Source: Clostridia bacterium (GTDB taxonomy: Bacteria > Bacillota > Clostridia > TANB77 > CAG-508). Taken from it: DNA of 64,000 nt. The stretch lies in contig JAFUYJ010000006.1 of NCBI GenBank assembly GCA_017470645.1, positions 1 to 64,000 on the forward strand, given 5' to 3'. The translations under genes and the position numbers were made by a program. Positions 47,605-57,781 of the stretch are shown piece after piece (positions within the stretch are counted from its first letter, which is position 1; each line of letters starts with the position of its first letter). The notes below the pieces were generated by a model. That model searched no databases, was not told the DNA's origin, and saw only the letters and a program-made list of their open reading frames with translations.

Positions 47605-48115
47605 CTTTCTTTAACTCCTCAAATATAAGTTGTTTAGGTAGTATATTATAACAAAACCAACTTGTATTAAACCAATTACTTTTTTTGGCATTATCATATA
47701 TAAAATTACATCTACGATCAAACACTAATAATTCAATACCATTTTTTCTAAACATCTTGCCTCTTTCAATTCCTTCAAGCGAAGTTATTGGTAATAATAA
47801 AGCAAATGGTTTTTTATATTCATAACACTTTTTTATGAATTCATCTTTTAATGAATATGGTGGATTGGTTATAATCATATCAAAATAAAAATCTATATTA
47901 TCTTCTAAAAAATCTATTTCAGCTTTATTTGTATTAACTACTTTAAATCCGTTGTTTCTTAATACTTTTGTAATATTACTACTCCCAAAATCAGTGCATT
48001 CCCATATAACAGCATTTTTAGGTAAATATTTTAATAATGGTTTGACAGCATATTCTGGTGTATATAATTCATCGTTTTTAATATTTTGCATATAATCAAT
48101 CATTGCTTTTTTCAT
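47597..48115 (-). CDS. NPPY methyltransferase-like protein (second copy)
   Basis: Identical to 7443-7961; small amino-methyltransferase with a weak SAM loop. Confidence 0.75.
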   Translation of the reverse strand: MKKAMIDYMQNIKNDELYTPEYAVKPLLKYLPKNAVIWECTDFGSSNITKVLRNNGFKVVNTNKAEIDFLEDNIDFYFDMIITNPPYSLKDEFIKKCYEYKKPFALLLPITSLEGIERGKMFRKNGIELLVFDRRCNFIYDNAKKSNWFNTSWFCYNILPKQLIFEELKKDE

Positions 48116-48230
48116 ATCTTCTTCTCCAATTTAATCATTTTCAGCCTTTTTAAGACACTTTTTGCATTTTTAGTATATTTATACCAATTTTACTTTTTCG
48201 TGGCTCTATGCCTTTGTTTTTGCCTTCTAA

Positions 48231-48524
48231 TTAAGCCTTTTTACATTTCTTTAAAAGTTTATTTATTAATTGGTCTTTTTTTAATATCTCATCTCTTAAA
48301 ATATGCTTTCCTTCAATTAACTTTTGATTTTGTGTTTTTAAACTTTCAATTAATTGAGCTTGTTCACTTTTACATAATTCTGCTTCCAATTCTTCATTTC
48401 TTTTTTGTTCAGTCATCAATTCTTTTGTCAAATCATCAACTCTTGAAGAAAGTAATTTGTTAATATTTTTATAATCACTTTTTTCTTTTATCTTTTTTAT
48501 TATTTTTTTTAATTTCATTTTCAA
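48231..48524 (-). CDS. Coiled-coil 97-aa protein (second copy)
   Basis: Identical to 8077-8370. Confidence 0.65.
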   Translation of the reverse strand: MKMKLKKIIKKIKEKSDYKNINKLLSSRVDDLTKELMTEQKRNEELEAELCKSEQAQLIESLKTQNQKLIEGKHILRDEILKKDQLINKLLKKCKKA

Positions 48525-48946
48525 TTCTCCTTAAATATTTTTTCTGCTTTTTCATAAATGTTTTTTAATTTTTCTTCAAATTCTTTCAAATTTATTTTTC
48601 TAATCATTAATAAATTACTTAAGTCATAAATTTTGTTTATTATCCATACTTCTTTTTCTGATTCCTCATATATTTCAATAAGACGCTCCTGATACTTCAT
48701 AAAGTTACTTGGTGCTGGTTCATAATCTATTAACAGTTCAATATAATTTACTATATGATATTTATCTTTGCAAACTGAATACATTAAAGAAATATCGAAT
48801 GTTTTAAACTTATCATAAAAAGCATTCATAAATTTCCACAATCCCTTATGCTTTTTAAAATGTTTTTCTTCAACTATTATATTTTCCATTAACTTCGGTT
48901 TGCACAGCAAACAAGACATTATACTTAATTCCAAATCTTCGTGCAT
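48521..48946 (-). CDS. DnaB-N-like protein (second copy)
   Basis: Identical to 8367-8792; helical domain like the DnaB N-terminus without the helicase part. Confidence 0.6.
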   Translation of the reverse strand: MHEDLELSIMSCLLCKPKLMENIIVEEKHFKKHKGLWKFMNAFYDKFKTFDISLMYSVCKDKYHIVNYIELLIDYEPAPSNFMKYQERLIEIYEESEKEVWIINKIYDLSNLLMIRKINLKEFEEKLKNIYEKAEKIFKEN

Positions 48947-49053
48947 TATTCTTCCTCCATTTTTTTAATTTGTTTACTTTTATCGTCTATTTCTTTTGCT
49001 ATTTCTATAAGTTCATCAATTCTTTTAATAGCATCTTCAAATATAAATTCCAT
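48946..49053 (-). CDS. Small 35-aa leader-position protein (second copy)
   Basis: Same as 8792-8899; stop overlaps the next ATG. Confidence 0.6.
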   Translation of the reverse strand: MEFIFEDAIKRIDELIEIAKEIDDKSKQIKKMEEE

Positions 49054-49077
49054 ATCTACAACTCCTTTCTATATTTG

Positions 49078-49106
49078 ATTATATAATATTTTTAATAATA
49101 TTTCAA
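49078..49106 (-). promoter_or_regulatory. Origin-proximal early promoter (second copy)
   Basis: TTGAAA-N17-TATAAT with the shared A/T spacer, as at 8924-8952. Confidence 0.8.
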
Positions 49107-49141
49107 TAATAAATATATATTTTTTAATAATAATATTTTAT

Positions 49142-49418
49142 TTCTTACATTATTCTTACATTTTTTATTTATTTCTTACATCTATTCTTACATATAAACC
49201 CTTATAAAATCTAGTGTTCTTACACTTCTTACATTTTTTTATAATAATGTCCTATATAGTAAATATATATTCTTAAAAAAAATTTTTTTATATATAAGTG
49301 TATATACCATTTTTTTGTAAGAATGTAAGAACATACGTAATTTCAGAGGTTTGCAACGATTTTTATGTAAGAAATAATGTAAAATTTATGTAAGAACAAG
49401 TTTTCAATTATGTAAGAA
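49142..49418. other. Candidate replication origin (second copy)
   Basis: The same TTCTTACAT / ATGTAAGAA mirror arrays and A/T core as at 8988-9264. Confidence 0.75.
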
Positions 49419-51180
49419 CAAGAATTACATAGTTTCCTTTTTCATAATTTATCGTAGTCTGATGTATAAATCTTCCTGCAGAATTTTTTTCTAAAAAACC
49501 ATCTTCAGCCCATTCTTTTTTTACTGTATTAAACTCATAACCACCTTTTAAAAGTTCTCTTTGCAAAATTTGTGCATTAAAAGTAAATTTATAAACCATA
49601 TCATTTCCTTTATAATCTTCTTTCATTTTGCCCCAACACTCCCCGTACCTGTTGTTTTCTTCAAATTTATTTTGGTTTGCATTTATAACACTTATAATAT
49701 AATCTTTCGCTTTTATTGATGTTTTAATTTCATTTTTATCGTTCACATATTCTTCTATATCTTCTACTTGTAATATATAATCGTCGTGAAATATGCATTC
49801 GTTAGCTAACTGATTCGCCAACAATATACTCGCTAGCGAACTTGCTTGTTTATCCGTTGCATTAGTTTTTTCCAATATTTTATTATATATATTTTTAAAT
49901 CTATCAAATATAATATCAAATCCTACGTTTTGAATATATTTAATATATTCTTTTCCAGCAAATCCGTAGTTTTCTTTAATAATTCGTGCAATATCTTGCC
50001 CATTGTTATTAATTATTTTTCCGTTTATTTCTACATCTATAACACGATTATATACTTGTTCTCCAGCATTTTCTTTCACCAAAGCATCATTGCTTGTAAA
50101 TAGAAAATTATTAAACCAAACCTTAACCTCCCTAGCTTGACTATTTTTATTCAATCTTCCTTTTTCAGTTCCATTGCATAGATCCATTACCAAACTTTCT
50201 AAATCTAAATATTTACTTCTTTTAATAATTTGCAACTCATCAAAATAACAAGTGTAATTTCTCATGAAACTAGCAACTACTGAATAATAGTTTTGCGTGT
50301 TATTACTTGATAGTCTTAAAGCGCCAATTTCAGGATTACCCCAAATGCTCATTGCCACCATGCAAGAAAGCGTTTTACCATTTCCTGATAATGAACTCCA
50401 TAAATTAACCATATATGGTTGTAAGTTGAGTTTTTCAAGCAATGGACTTGCAAGCGTTACAGCCATAAGTATTTTAATTATTTTATGTTTTCTTAATTCA
50501 AATACATATTCTTTCCATTTTTCATAATTCCCTTTAGTACCTATTGCTTTGTAAATGTTTCTAAACTCATCTGCCCCATCAAATATTCCATGGCTATCAT
50601 AAGGTACAAAATTATTATCTTTCCAACCAATATGAGATATGCTATCAAGTTTTTTAATGTCATTTACATTCATTATTTCATTAAAATAATTTATATAATA
50701 CCTGACGTTTTCACTAGTAACATCTAAACCATCATCGCTTAATAACAATAACTTTTGGTTAATTGATAACTGGCTTTTGTCTACAATTAGCTCTCTCCAC
50801 TCATTTTCTTTGTAAAATATAATTTTAACCTTTTCTTTTTTAGTATCTTCATTTATATATCTTTCAACTGGTATAACGGGGATATAACTAAATTTTGTAT
50901 TAAACTTATCAGTTATTCCGTTTATGCCACACGTATAAGAACCCCAATTAAAATTTTCTACAATATCATATTTGCATTTTGGAAGTTTAGTTGTATCATC
51001 TAACTTTATTTTTTCAATTAAAAGTTTTTCATATTTTTTTAAACTATCCTTAAATCGTTTCTCAATACCAAGTTTTTTTGCTTCAATAAACAATTTGTCT
51101 TCTTGTTCTATTCTGTCAATTTCACTTTTATTAAAAAGGTCAATAAAAACATCTTTACTTAATAATTCCTCCTGCGTCAT
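49408..51180 (-). CDS. DUF927 helicase/ATPase (second copy)
   Basis: Identical to 9254-11026; Walker A SGNGKT and Walker B CYFDE, probable replication initiator helicase. Confidence 0.85.
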   Translation of the reverse strand: MTQEELLSKDVFIDLFNKSEIDRIEQEDKLFIEAKKLGIEKRFKDSLKKYEKLLIEKIKLDDTTKLPKCKYDIVENFNWGSYTCGINGITDKFNTKFSYIPVIPVERYINEDTKKEKVKIIFYKENEWRELIVDKSQLSINQKLLLLSDDGLDVTSENVRYYINYFNEIMNVNDIKKLDSISHIGWKDNNFVPYDSHGIFDGADEFRNIYKAIGTKGNYEKWKEYVFELRKHKIIKILMAVTLASPLLEKLNLQPYMVNLWSSLSGNGKTLSCMVAMSIWGNPEIGALRLSSNNTQNYYSVVASFMRNYTCYFDELQIIKRSKYLDLESLVMDLCNGTEKGRLNKNSQAREVKVWFNNFLFTSNDALVKENAGEQVYNRVIDVEINGKIINNNGQDIARIIKENYGFAGKEYIKYIQNVGFDIIFDRFKNIYNKILEKTNATDKQASSLASILLANQLANECIFHDDYILQVEDIEEYVNDKNEIKTSIKAKDYIISVINANQNKFEENNRYGECWGKMKEDYKGNDMVYKFTFNAQILQRELLKGGYEFNTVKKEWAEDGFLEKNSAGRFIHQTTINYEKGNYVILVLT

Positions 51181-51181
51181 T

Positions 51182-51334
51182 TTATCTTCCTTTCTTAACT
51201 GGAACTAATCTTATAGTTTCGTCATCACAATATTCTAAATAATAATCTTTGCCGTATTTTTCTACCAAAAATTTTGGTATAACAATTCTGTTTTTTAAGT
51301 CTATTTTTTTAAAATATTTAAACAGTACTTTCAT
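51182..51334 (-). CDS. AbrB-like 50-aa protein (second copy)
   Basis: Same as 11028-11180; swapped-hairpin DNA-binding core RIVIPKFLVEKYG. Confidence 0.75.
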   Translation of the reverse strand: MKVLFKYFKKIDLKNRIVIPKFLVEKYGKDYYLEYCDDETIRLVPVKKGR

Positions 51335-51361
51335 TTTATATCCTCCTTACATTACAAATTC

Positions 51362-51390
51362 ATTGTACCACAATTGTGGGATTTTTTCAA
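51362..51390 (-). promoter_or_regulatory. Promoter with palindromic operator (second copy)
   Basis: TTGAAA-N17-TACAAT enclosing CCACAATTGTGG, as at 11208-11236. Confidence 0.8.
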
Positions 51391-51391
51391 T

Positions 51392-51443
51392 AAAATAAAA
51401 GAGGAAATTAATGCTTTTTAACATTTAATTTTCCCCCCCCCTC
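51392..51443 (-). terminator. Terminator with 9-G tract (second copy)
   Basis: Same hairpin as 11238-11289. The homopolymer has the same length, nine, in both copies. Confidence 0.6.
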
Positions 51444-51455
51444 TTAAATTTTTGA

Positions 51456-52064
51456 TTATATTTCAAATGGTATTTCATCAGTTGTCACTATTTCATTATC
51501 AAATATTTTATTAGCAACATTCAATGACTTATTTTTGTATTCATCATAATCAACCATAGTTCCGTCTAATAATTTTACCTTTGGTATTTTAATTTCACTT
51601 AATTTATCAAGACTTCTAAATTGAGTTAATTTAGTAGCAGTTTTTAATTTGCCTTCATTATCTAAATATTCTTCAAGTCCAAAAACGCCAGCTAACTTCT
51701 TGCCTTTAAGTTGTTCCCATGTTCCAGCAGTATTAAACTTAAATCCTGTATTAGAGTTTTCAATTGCAGTAATAGTTCCTTTTAAATAAGCAAGTTGGTC
51801 ATCTTTAAGCGATAAGTAACGAACACCACCTGTTGCCCATTTTTTATCACCAGTTTGTGCGTCATATTGTTTTTTAAAATATCCTGCTTGTTCATCGTTT
51901 CCAGCAATATCAACACATACTCTTAAACTTGTGTTTCCACTTACTGGGCTTGTATATTCTTCTGCTGACAAAATAACTACTTCATGACCTCCTAAACTTA
52001 AACTTTCAAACTCTCCAAATTCTTTTGCTTCTGTTTTTTCAAATAAATCTTTATTAAAATTCAT
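51456..52064 (-). CDS. DUF669-type ssDNA-binding protein (second copy)
   Basis: Identical to 11302-11910. Confidence 0.8.
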   Translation of the reverse strand: MNFNKDLFEKTEAKEFGEFESLSLGGHEVVILSAEEYTSPVSGNTSLRVCVDIAGNDEQAGYFKKQYDAQTGDKKWATGGVRYLSLKDDQLAYLKGTITAIENSNTGFKFNTAGTWEQLKGKKLAGVFGLEEYLDNEGKLKTATKLTQFRSLDKLSEIKIPKVKLLDGTMVDYDEYKNKSLNVANKIFDNEIVTTDEIPFEI

Positions 52065-52066
52065 AA

Positions 52067-52258
52067 TTAATTTTCCTCACTTTCATTTCTATATACTAAT
52101 TCAACTTCGATTGGCTTTTTATTATGATATTCATAAGAACCTGCCAACCCAAGCTGATACTTGACATTGTTTATTGCTTGTTTTTCACTTACTGCCCATG
52201 TTTCATAAAAGTCATTATCCGAAAATATTACAAGATATTTTTCTTTAGGCTTCTTCAT
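52067..52258 (-). CDS. Hypothetical 63-aa protein (second copy)
   Basis: Identical to 11913-12104; recombination-operon protein of unknown function. Confidence 0.65.
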   Translation of the reverse strand: MKKPKEKYLVIFSDNDFYETWAVSEKQAINNVKYQLGLAGSYEYHNKKPIEVELVYRNESEEN

Positions 52259-53651
52259 TCGTTAACTCCTTATCTAGTTCATAATATTCTCTAACTACTT
52301 TGTCAAATGCTTTTAAATCATTTTCCATTGTATCATTTTCAAACATTCCAAATGGTGTTTTAACGCAATCTTGTCCGTTGGTTTTTAATCTAAAAATGTA
52401 ATTACCATTTTCATACATTGAACGTATGCAAATTGTAAACATGCCTTGAATATTTACCTTATCATCTAGCAACTTACCAATTGTTTTAGGTTTTATATTT
52501 CCGTTTTCATCAGTATCTTCGTGCATTATAAGATAAACTGTTTTACCACCTTCAATATTTTTAATGCCATTGATAAGATTCCAAAAGTTATTCGCTAACT
52601 CGTTGTACTTGTCAAAACCTTTAACACTTGCTTTATTCATAAATTCGCTAGTAATAAGATAATTGGCATCATCTATAACTATTGTTTTCTTTTTAGTTTC
52701 CTTAATGGCTTTTAAAATAACCTCGTAATTATCACACTTTCCTGCTTTAATATCACTTTTAAATGGCAATGGTTTTCCAAGCACATTTACAACTGCAACC
52801 TCGTCCCCTTTAAAATTTCTTAAACTTGTTGATTTTCCACTTCCTGATTGTCCAATTAATAATACTGGTACACTGTTCATATTTTTCACTCTCCTATTCT
52901 CTAAAATATTCTTTACTTCTTTTTCTAAATAAGGTATTTCAATAATTTCATAATTCTCAATATTTTCGCTAAAATATACAATAAACATTTCTTCAATTTT
53001 TAAGTTAGTGTATTTTTCAACTAGGTATTTGTAAATAGATAATTGAATGTAGTAGTGATTCAATGTGAAATCCTTTAAATGTGTCAAAGGTACTTTCATG
53101 TTTTTTGCATATCGTTCATTTTTATGTATATCACTATTTGTTTTGTAATCAACTAATACAAGTCCACCTGTTAATTTGTTTATGAATAAATGGTCAATAG
53201 CACTTGCTATATCGTATTCTTCGCTACCTACTACAAATTCATCTGCAAGGTGTTCTAATCTATCTTTATAATCGTTATAAAAGTTGTTGGCTTGTCTTAA
53301 TATCGGCTCTAATAGTATTTTTACGGCTTCTGATGCGTTTTTTATCTCGCCTAGTACATTTTCCTTATTCCATAAACTTTGTGTGTATAAATGTCCTAAA
53401 TGACCTTTTTCACAGGCTGTTATATTTTTAGTTTCCCATTCATCTAATACTTCTTGAACTGACCGATTATCTCGTTCGGCAATTCTTTCAGCAACTGCTT
53501 GACTATCAAATTCATTTGTATAATCTTCGATCAACCTTGTTACTGATATTCCAACTCGCTGTCCTTTGTATTCATAGTGATGGTCTCTTTCAAAGAACTT
53601 GAAATCTCCAAATGCCTTATTTAATTCTTTTAAATATTCTTCCTTTGTCAT
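52245..53651 (-). CDS. RecB-like nuclease/Sak4-like ATPase fusion (second copy)
   Basis: Identical to 12091-13497; the internal Met with its own ribosome site lies at 52880. Confidence 0.85.
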   Translation of the reverse strand: MTKEEYLKELNKAFGDFKFFERDHHYEYKGQRVGISVTRLIEDYTNEFDSQAVAERIAERDNRSVQEVLDEWETKNITACEKGHLGHLYTQSLWNKENVLGEIKNASEAVKILLEPILRQANNFYNDYKDRLEHLADEFVVGSEEYDIASAIDHLFINKLTGGLVLVDYKTNSDIHKNERYAKNMKVPLTHLKDFTLNHYYIQLSIYKYLVEKYTNLKIEEMFIVYFSENIENYEIIEIPYLEKEVKNILENRRVKNMNSVPVLLIGQSGSGKSTSLRNFKGDEVAVVNVLGKPLPFKSDIKAGKCDNYEVILKAIKETKKKTIVIDDANYLITSEFMNKASVKGFDKYNELANNFWNLINGIKNIEGGKTVYLIMHEDTDENGNIKPKTIGKLLDDKVNIQGMFTICIRSMYENGNYIFRLKTNGQDCVKTPFGMFENDTMENDLKAFDKVVREYYELDKELTNEEA

Positions 53652-53652
53652 C

Positions 53653-53787
53653 TTACTTATTCCTTTCAATAAGTATCATTCTGACATAAGCACTTAATGT
53701 CAGCCCTTTTTCAGTTGCTTCTTTTATCAATTCTTTTTTGAATCCATCATCAACTGCTAACATTATAAATTGTTTATCGTCTCTCAT
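53653..53787 (-). CDS. Ribbon-helix-helix regulator (second copy)
   Basis: Same 44-aa protein as 13499-13633. Confidence 0.8.
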   Translation of the reverse strand: MRDDKQFIMLAVDDGFKKELIKEATEKGLTLSAYVRMILIERNK

Positions 53788-53810
53788 CTTTACCTCCTAT
53801 TTCTATATAA

Positions 53811-53839
53811 ATTATATAACATTTTTAATAAAAATGCAA
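53811..53839 (-). promoter_or_regulatory. Recombination-operon early promoter (second copy)
   Basis: TTGCAT-N17-TATAAT, as at 13657-13685. Confidence 0.8.
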
Positions 53840-53859
53840 TAAAAATATTATTTTTTTTA

Positions 53860-54129
53860 TTAATTTAATCTGCTTTCTTCTGCTTCATAAAAACATTCGG
53901 CATGGCAATCACCTCCATAAGAATTACTATTATCATTTTCTATTTCATCATCCTCATAAATTTCCATTCCACATAATGGGCAATAACCAATCACTTCTTT
54001 TTCATCGCTTACATAATAACCGCTATGGGTTTCGTAATCATATTCAACATGTCCGTTTTTTGACTCGTCATCATATTCTGGTGGTTCAGGATAACTTCCT
54101 GCACCTAAACCTCTAGTTTCAATTTCCAT
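53860..54129 (-). CDS. Acidic zinc-ribbon-like protein (second copy)
   Basis: Identical to 13706-13975; CPLC plus CHAEC metal site. Confidence 0.65.
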   Translation of the reverse strand: MEIETRGLGAGSYPEPPEYDDESKNGHVEYDYETHSGYYVSDEKEVIGYCPLCGMEIYEDDEIENDNSNSYGGDCHAECFYEAEESRLN

Positions 54130-54298
54130 TTTCTTCTTTCTCCCATCTTTCTAAAATTTTATCGATTTTTTCGTTTAAGTCAATCAAATCACGATTTGTT
54201 TCAAGCAATATTTCTACTATTTTTTTATCGTTTTCTAACGCTTGATTTAATTTCATCGCTGTAAACTCCAAAATATTTTTTTTATTTTCTTTATTCAT
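54119..54298 (-). CDS. Small helical 59-aa protein (second copy)
   Basis: Same as 13965-14144, with the same start choice. Confidence 0.6.
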   Translation of the reverse strand: MNKENKKNILEFTAMKLNQALENDKKIVEILLETNRDLIDLNEKIDKILERWEKEENGN

Positions 54299-54299
54299 A

Positions 54300-54485
54300 C
54301 TAAAATTCTTCCTTTCCATATTTAATTATTAATTTACTATTTGTAAGTAAAATTACAAACGCTATTATTTTTGATATTACAAACAACGTTGTATTTGTGG
54401 TTTCACTTGCAATTATTATTATTGCAAAAATGTTTATTATTATCATTGACTTTTCAACCCAACTTTTTAAAATTCTTTTTTTCAT
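54300..54485 (-). CDS. Small membrane protein, 61 aa (second copy)
   Basis: Identical to 14146-14331; two predicted spans. Confidence 0.6.
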   Translation of the reverse strand: MKKRILKSWVEKSMIIINIFAIIIIASETTNTTLFVISKIIAFVILLTNSKLIIKYGKEEF

Positions 54486-54524
54486 TTTATTCTTACTACC
54501 TCCTTCCTTTCAATTTCTGATATT

Positions 54525-54553
54525 ATTATATAATACTTTTATTAAAAAAACAA
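54525..54553 (-). promoter_or_regulatory. First early promoter (second copy)
   Basis: TTGTTT-N17-TATAAT, as at 14371-14399. Confidence 0.75.
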
Positions 54554-54594
54554 TACTTTTTATTAAAAATTTTATATTTTTTAATAAAAAAATA

Positions 54595-54674
54595 AAAAAG
54601 ACGGCTTTTTTTCCATCATTTTATTATTAAAATTTCACCTTTCTTCAAATAAATTTTGTATATTCCGTCTTTTT
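54595..54674 (-). terminator. Long-loop terminator after endolysin (second copy)
   Basis: AAAAAGACGG/CCGTCTTTTT inverted repeat, as at 14441-14520. Confidence 0.5.
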
Positions 54675-55431
54675 CGATGTTATATTTTTCTTTATATTCT
54701 TCCTTTATAGGTTTAGGATTAGGAGTTGGTACTGGTTCAGGTTTTGGTTGAATATTATATATTCTTAAATATGTGTTATTACTATCTTGTGCAATCCATT
54801 GATTTTCTGATATTTTATACCAAGTGTAGCCATCTGCTTCCTGAACTTCATAATAATCATAAATGCCACTAGACACAAATCCTACTTTGCCACCATTTAA
54901 TCCCGCAGTAGTTCTTACATTCAATTCGGTTAATACTTCAACTTGATTTTTGTTTTCATTCCTAATTGTTGAGTTTACTATTGGAGTATAATATTTGACC
55001 GTGTTTGCGTCATCACTGCTTACTTTTTGCCCAGGATACACATAAGCCATGCTCACTGGGTCTACTCTACAACTTGTGCTTGCTCCACCAACGTAAACCT
55101 CAAAATGTAAATGAGTTCCAAAAGAATATCCAGTGTTTCCCATATATCCAATTATATCTCCTTGTTTAACTTCCTGTCCATTTGTAACACAAATACCATC
55201 TTTTAAATGAGCATATAGCGTATATATACTATTTCCGTGATCTATTTTAACATAATTACCCCAAGATTGACCTGATTTATCATAATCGTTTGTTGCACAT
55301 ACCACGCCATCTGCAGACACGTAAATAGGTTCTCCTTGATAATCATGCCACCCAAGGTCTAAACCATGGTGTGTGCCTTGTTTAAATGCTTGTGTTATTC
55401 CTATATAATCCACAGGATATTTCAACGTCAT
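54616..55431 (-). CDS. M23-peptidase endolysin (second copy)
   Basis: Identical to 14462-15277; zinc peptidase with SH3-type domain that cuts the host wall. Confidence 0.92.
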   Translation of the reverse strand: MTLKYPVDYIGITQAFKQGTHHGLDLGWHDYQGEPIYVSADGVVCATNDYDKSGQSWGNYVKIDHGNSIYTLYAHLKDGICVTNGQEVKQGDIIGYMGNTGYSFGTHLHFEVYVGGASTSCRVDPVSMAYVYPGQKVSSDDANTVKYYTPIVNSTIRNENKNQVEVLTELNVRTTAGLNGGKVGFVSSGIYDYYEVQEADGYTWYKISENQWIAQDSNNTYLRIYNIQPKPEPVPTPNPKPIKEEYKEKYNIEKDGIYKIYLKKGEILIIK

Positions 55432-55775
55432 TTAAAATCCTCCTTTCTTGGCAATTCAATTATTTTTTCTTTATTCTTTTTTTCTTCTTGAATTTGGCTA
55501 AATGGAGTAAATAATTTTTCCTCTAACAATTGATAAATTGCTTCTGCTCCACCCCAAGTAAATAGTCCACTCCATAAGCAATATAACCAACTTAAGTCGC
55601 TAAAACTTCTGGTGAATAATGTACCAAAAACCAACGAAACCCCTAAACTTATCCATACAAATATTTTACTATTTGTTAAATTTACCCCCTCTTTAATTTT
55701 TTGTACTATGAAATCGGTAATTATACCTCCTCCAATAGCACATATTGCTGTTAATTTTAATAATTCAATATCCAT
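55428..55775 (-). CDS. Holin (second copy)
   Basis: Identical to 15274-15621; three predicted membrane segments. Confidence 0.8.
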   Translation of the reverse strand: MDIELLKLTAICAIGGGIITDFIVQKIKEGVNLTNSKIFVWISLGVSLVFGTLFTRSFSDLSWLYCLWSGLFTWGGAEAIYQLLEEKLFTPFSQIQEEKKNKEKIIELPRKEDFK

Positions 55776-55784
55776 AAATACCTC

Positions 55785-57773
55785 CTATATTTCATAAATG
55801 TATGTTATATCAACATAGTTCCAATAATCGTCGTATGGTAATGTTTCCGCATTTGCCATATAAACCTCAAAGCCAAATGTTCCTTGTGTATTACCAGTGT
55901 TAGCATATGCTATTGTAACAACTCCCTCAAAGTCATTGTGGCTCTGGGTTGATACGTTCCAAAGATGTGGATAAATATTCAACCAACTATTTGCTCCACT
56001 ACTCTGTATTGCTATTGTAACTATGACGAATTTAACACTTGCGTCAATAGTTACCTGCCCGTCATTTAACGATGTTTTTCCAGCAGTATCAACTCCAATT
56101 AGTCTGTTCAAAGAATACCTTGATGTCGTTTCAGCGGGAATATAAGCACCTATCGTTCTGCCATATCTTACGTGTCCAAAGCCTAATACTTGTGAAGTTA
56201 TAGGTGACCCGTTTAAGTATAAGTTACCATTTACTTGAAGTCCGTCGCCAAGAGTTGTGTCAACAATACCATTTATAGCATATTGGTAACCTGTTGAAGT
56301 CTTATTGTAACAATCTAATATCAATCCATCATCAATTGTACTTATTTCACTTTCCGAATTGTTGAACGTTTGAGTTGTAATTCCATCAGAAAGATATACT
56401 TCAACATCAAAACTTATTCCAAGTTCAAAATCTTCGCTATTTCCGTCTGAATAAATTCTAACATTAGAAACTCTTAGATTTCCAACGTCTTGTCCTTGTA
56501 TTTCTGTTTGAATCCTTGATGTTATATCAAACCAATTTCCCCAGTTTCCATTTTCTCTTTTTACTCTGTATTTAAATAACGTGATGGTATTATTTCCATT
56601 ACCAAAATTTCCCTTCCATAGTTTTGCATTAAAGCTTATAAGAACTTCTTCACTTACACCGCCTTCACGATTAGCTACAAAATTACTTATTACGGGAACA
56701 TTATAATCATTTATTAAATCTATGGTTTTTGTTACTGAACTTGATTTAAAATTACGAGTATCAATTGCTTTCACATCAAAAGAATTTGTATTTAAATTTC
56801 TTAATTGGTATAAAGCACCGGTTGAGTTGTTTAACATATTAAATGTATCATTTAGTGTATATCTGTTTATACTTGCACTATATTTTGCATTAGATGAACC
56901 AATAAATCGAACTAGCACATTTGAATAATCTTTTATGAATTTATTACCATTTGTTAATGATAAAACAGCACTACTGGTTTCTGTAACAGTTATATAACCT
57001 GATATACTTGGAATAGTTTCGCTAGTTTGACCCATAGTCCACCATATCGATACATTATCAGAACCCAGAAGCACTTGATTGCCTTGATTATCGAATTTAT
57101 AAGTTGTAAGTGTCACAGTTCCTGATATGCTTGTACTATTACTTTTTACATAACTAAGCATACTTTGTATTTCTTGTGTTGTAAATTCTATATAAGTATT
57201 TGGTTGGATGTTTTCTCTCGTAATTGTATTTCCTGAGTAAGTAATTGCGATATTATCAGTGAAATTTGGAGAATATTTATTATATGATACATATACTCTA
57301 TTGTTACTATTAGGTATTGAACTCACAACTTGTGTTACACCTGATATTTTACTGGCTCTTGGAATACTCGGGAGTTTAGCTGTTGCAATTGTAGATAGAT
57401 TTACTTCCCATGGGTTTGAGTTCCAAGCACCACTCACATTAATGCTCGCATCTCCGTTTGTATCATGGTTTATTGTTGCATTTTTTTCAAATAATAGTGT
57501 TTCACCTAAATAGTATGTGCCGGAAGCATCAGCAGTTTCTTCAATTATTCCAGTAGCATTTATCATTTTTGTAGTATTAGAAGTATAAAAGTAAGTTCCA
57601 CCGCCTGTAACATAGAGTATTATTCTATATGCTACAATACTTGTATTATTTTCTATACTTTGTTCGTTATATTTTGCATAAATTCTTAAATAAGCATATT
57701 TTGTGCTACTTTCGCCTGCAATTACACCTCCTATACTTTCAGATAATAATTGATATTCCGTAGTTAATGTCAT
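55785..57773 (-). CDS. DUF859-type tail/baseplate protein (second copy)
   Basis: Identical to 15631-17619. Confidence 0.8.
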   Translation of the reverse strand: MTLTTEYQLLSESIGGVIAGESSTKYAYLRIYAKYNEQSIENNTSIVAYRIILYVTGGGTYFYTSNTTKMINATGIIEETADASGTYYLGETLLFEKNATINHDTNGDASINVSGAWNSNPWEVNLSTIATAKLPSIPRASKISGVTQVVSSIPNSNNRVYVSYNKYSPNFTDNIAITYSGNTITRENIQPNTYIEFTTQEIQSMLSYVKSNSTSISGTVTLTTYKFDNQGNQVLLGSDNVSIWWTMGQTSETIPSISGYITVTETSSAVLSLTNGNKFIKDYSNVLVRFIGSSNAKYSASINRYTLNDTFNMLNNSTGALYQLRNLNTNSFDVKAIDTRNFKSSSVTKTIDLINDYNVPVISNFVANREGGVSEEVLISFNAKLWKGNFGNGNNTITLFKYRVKRENGNWGNWFDITSRIQTEIQGQDVGNLRVSNVRIYSDGNSEDFELGISFDVEVYLSDGITTQTFNNSESEISTIDDGLILDCYNKTSTGYQYAINGIVDTTLGDGLQVNGNLYLNGSPITSQVLGFGHVRYGRTIGAYIPAETTSRYSLNRLIGVDTAGKTSLNDGQVTIDASVKFVIVTIAIQSSGANSWLNIYPHLWNVSTQSHNDFEGVVTIAYANTGNTQGTFGFEVYMANAETLPYDDYWNYVDITYIYEI

Positions 57774-57781
57774 AATACCTC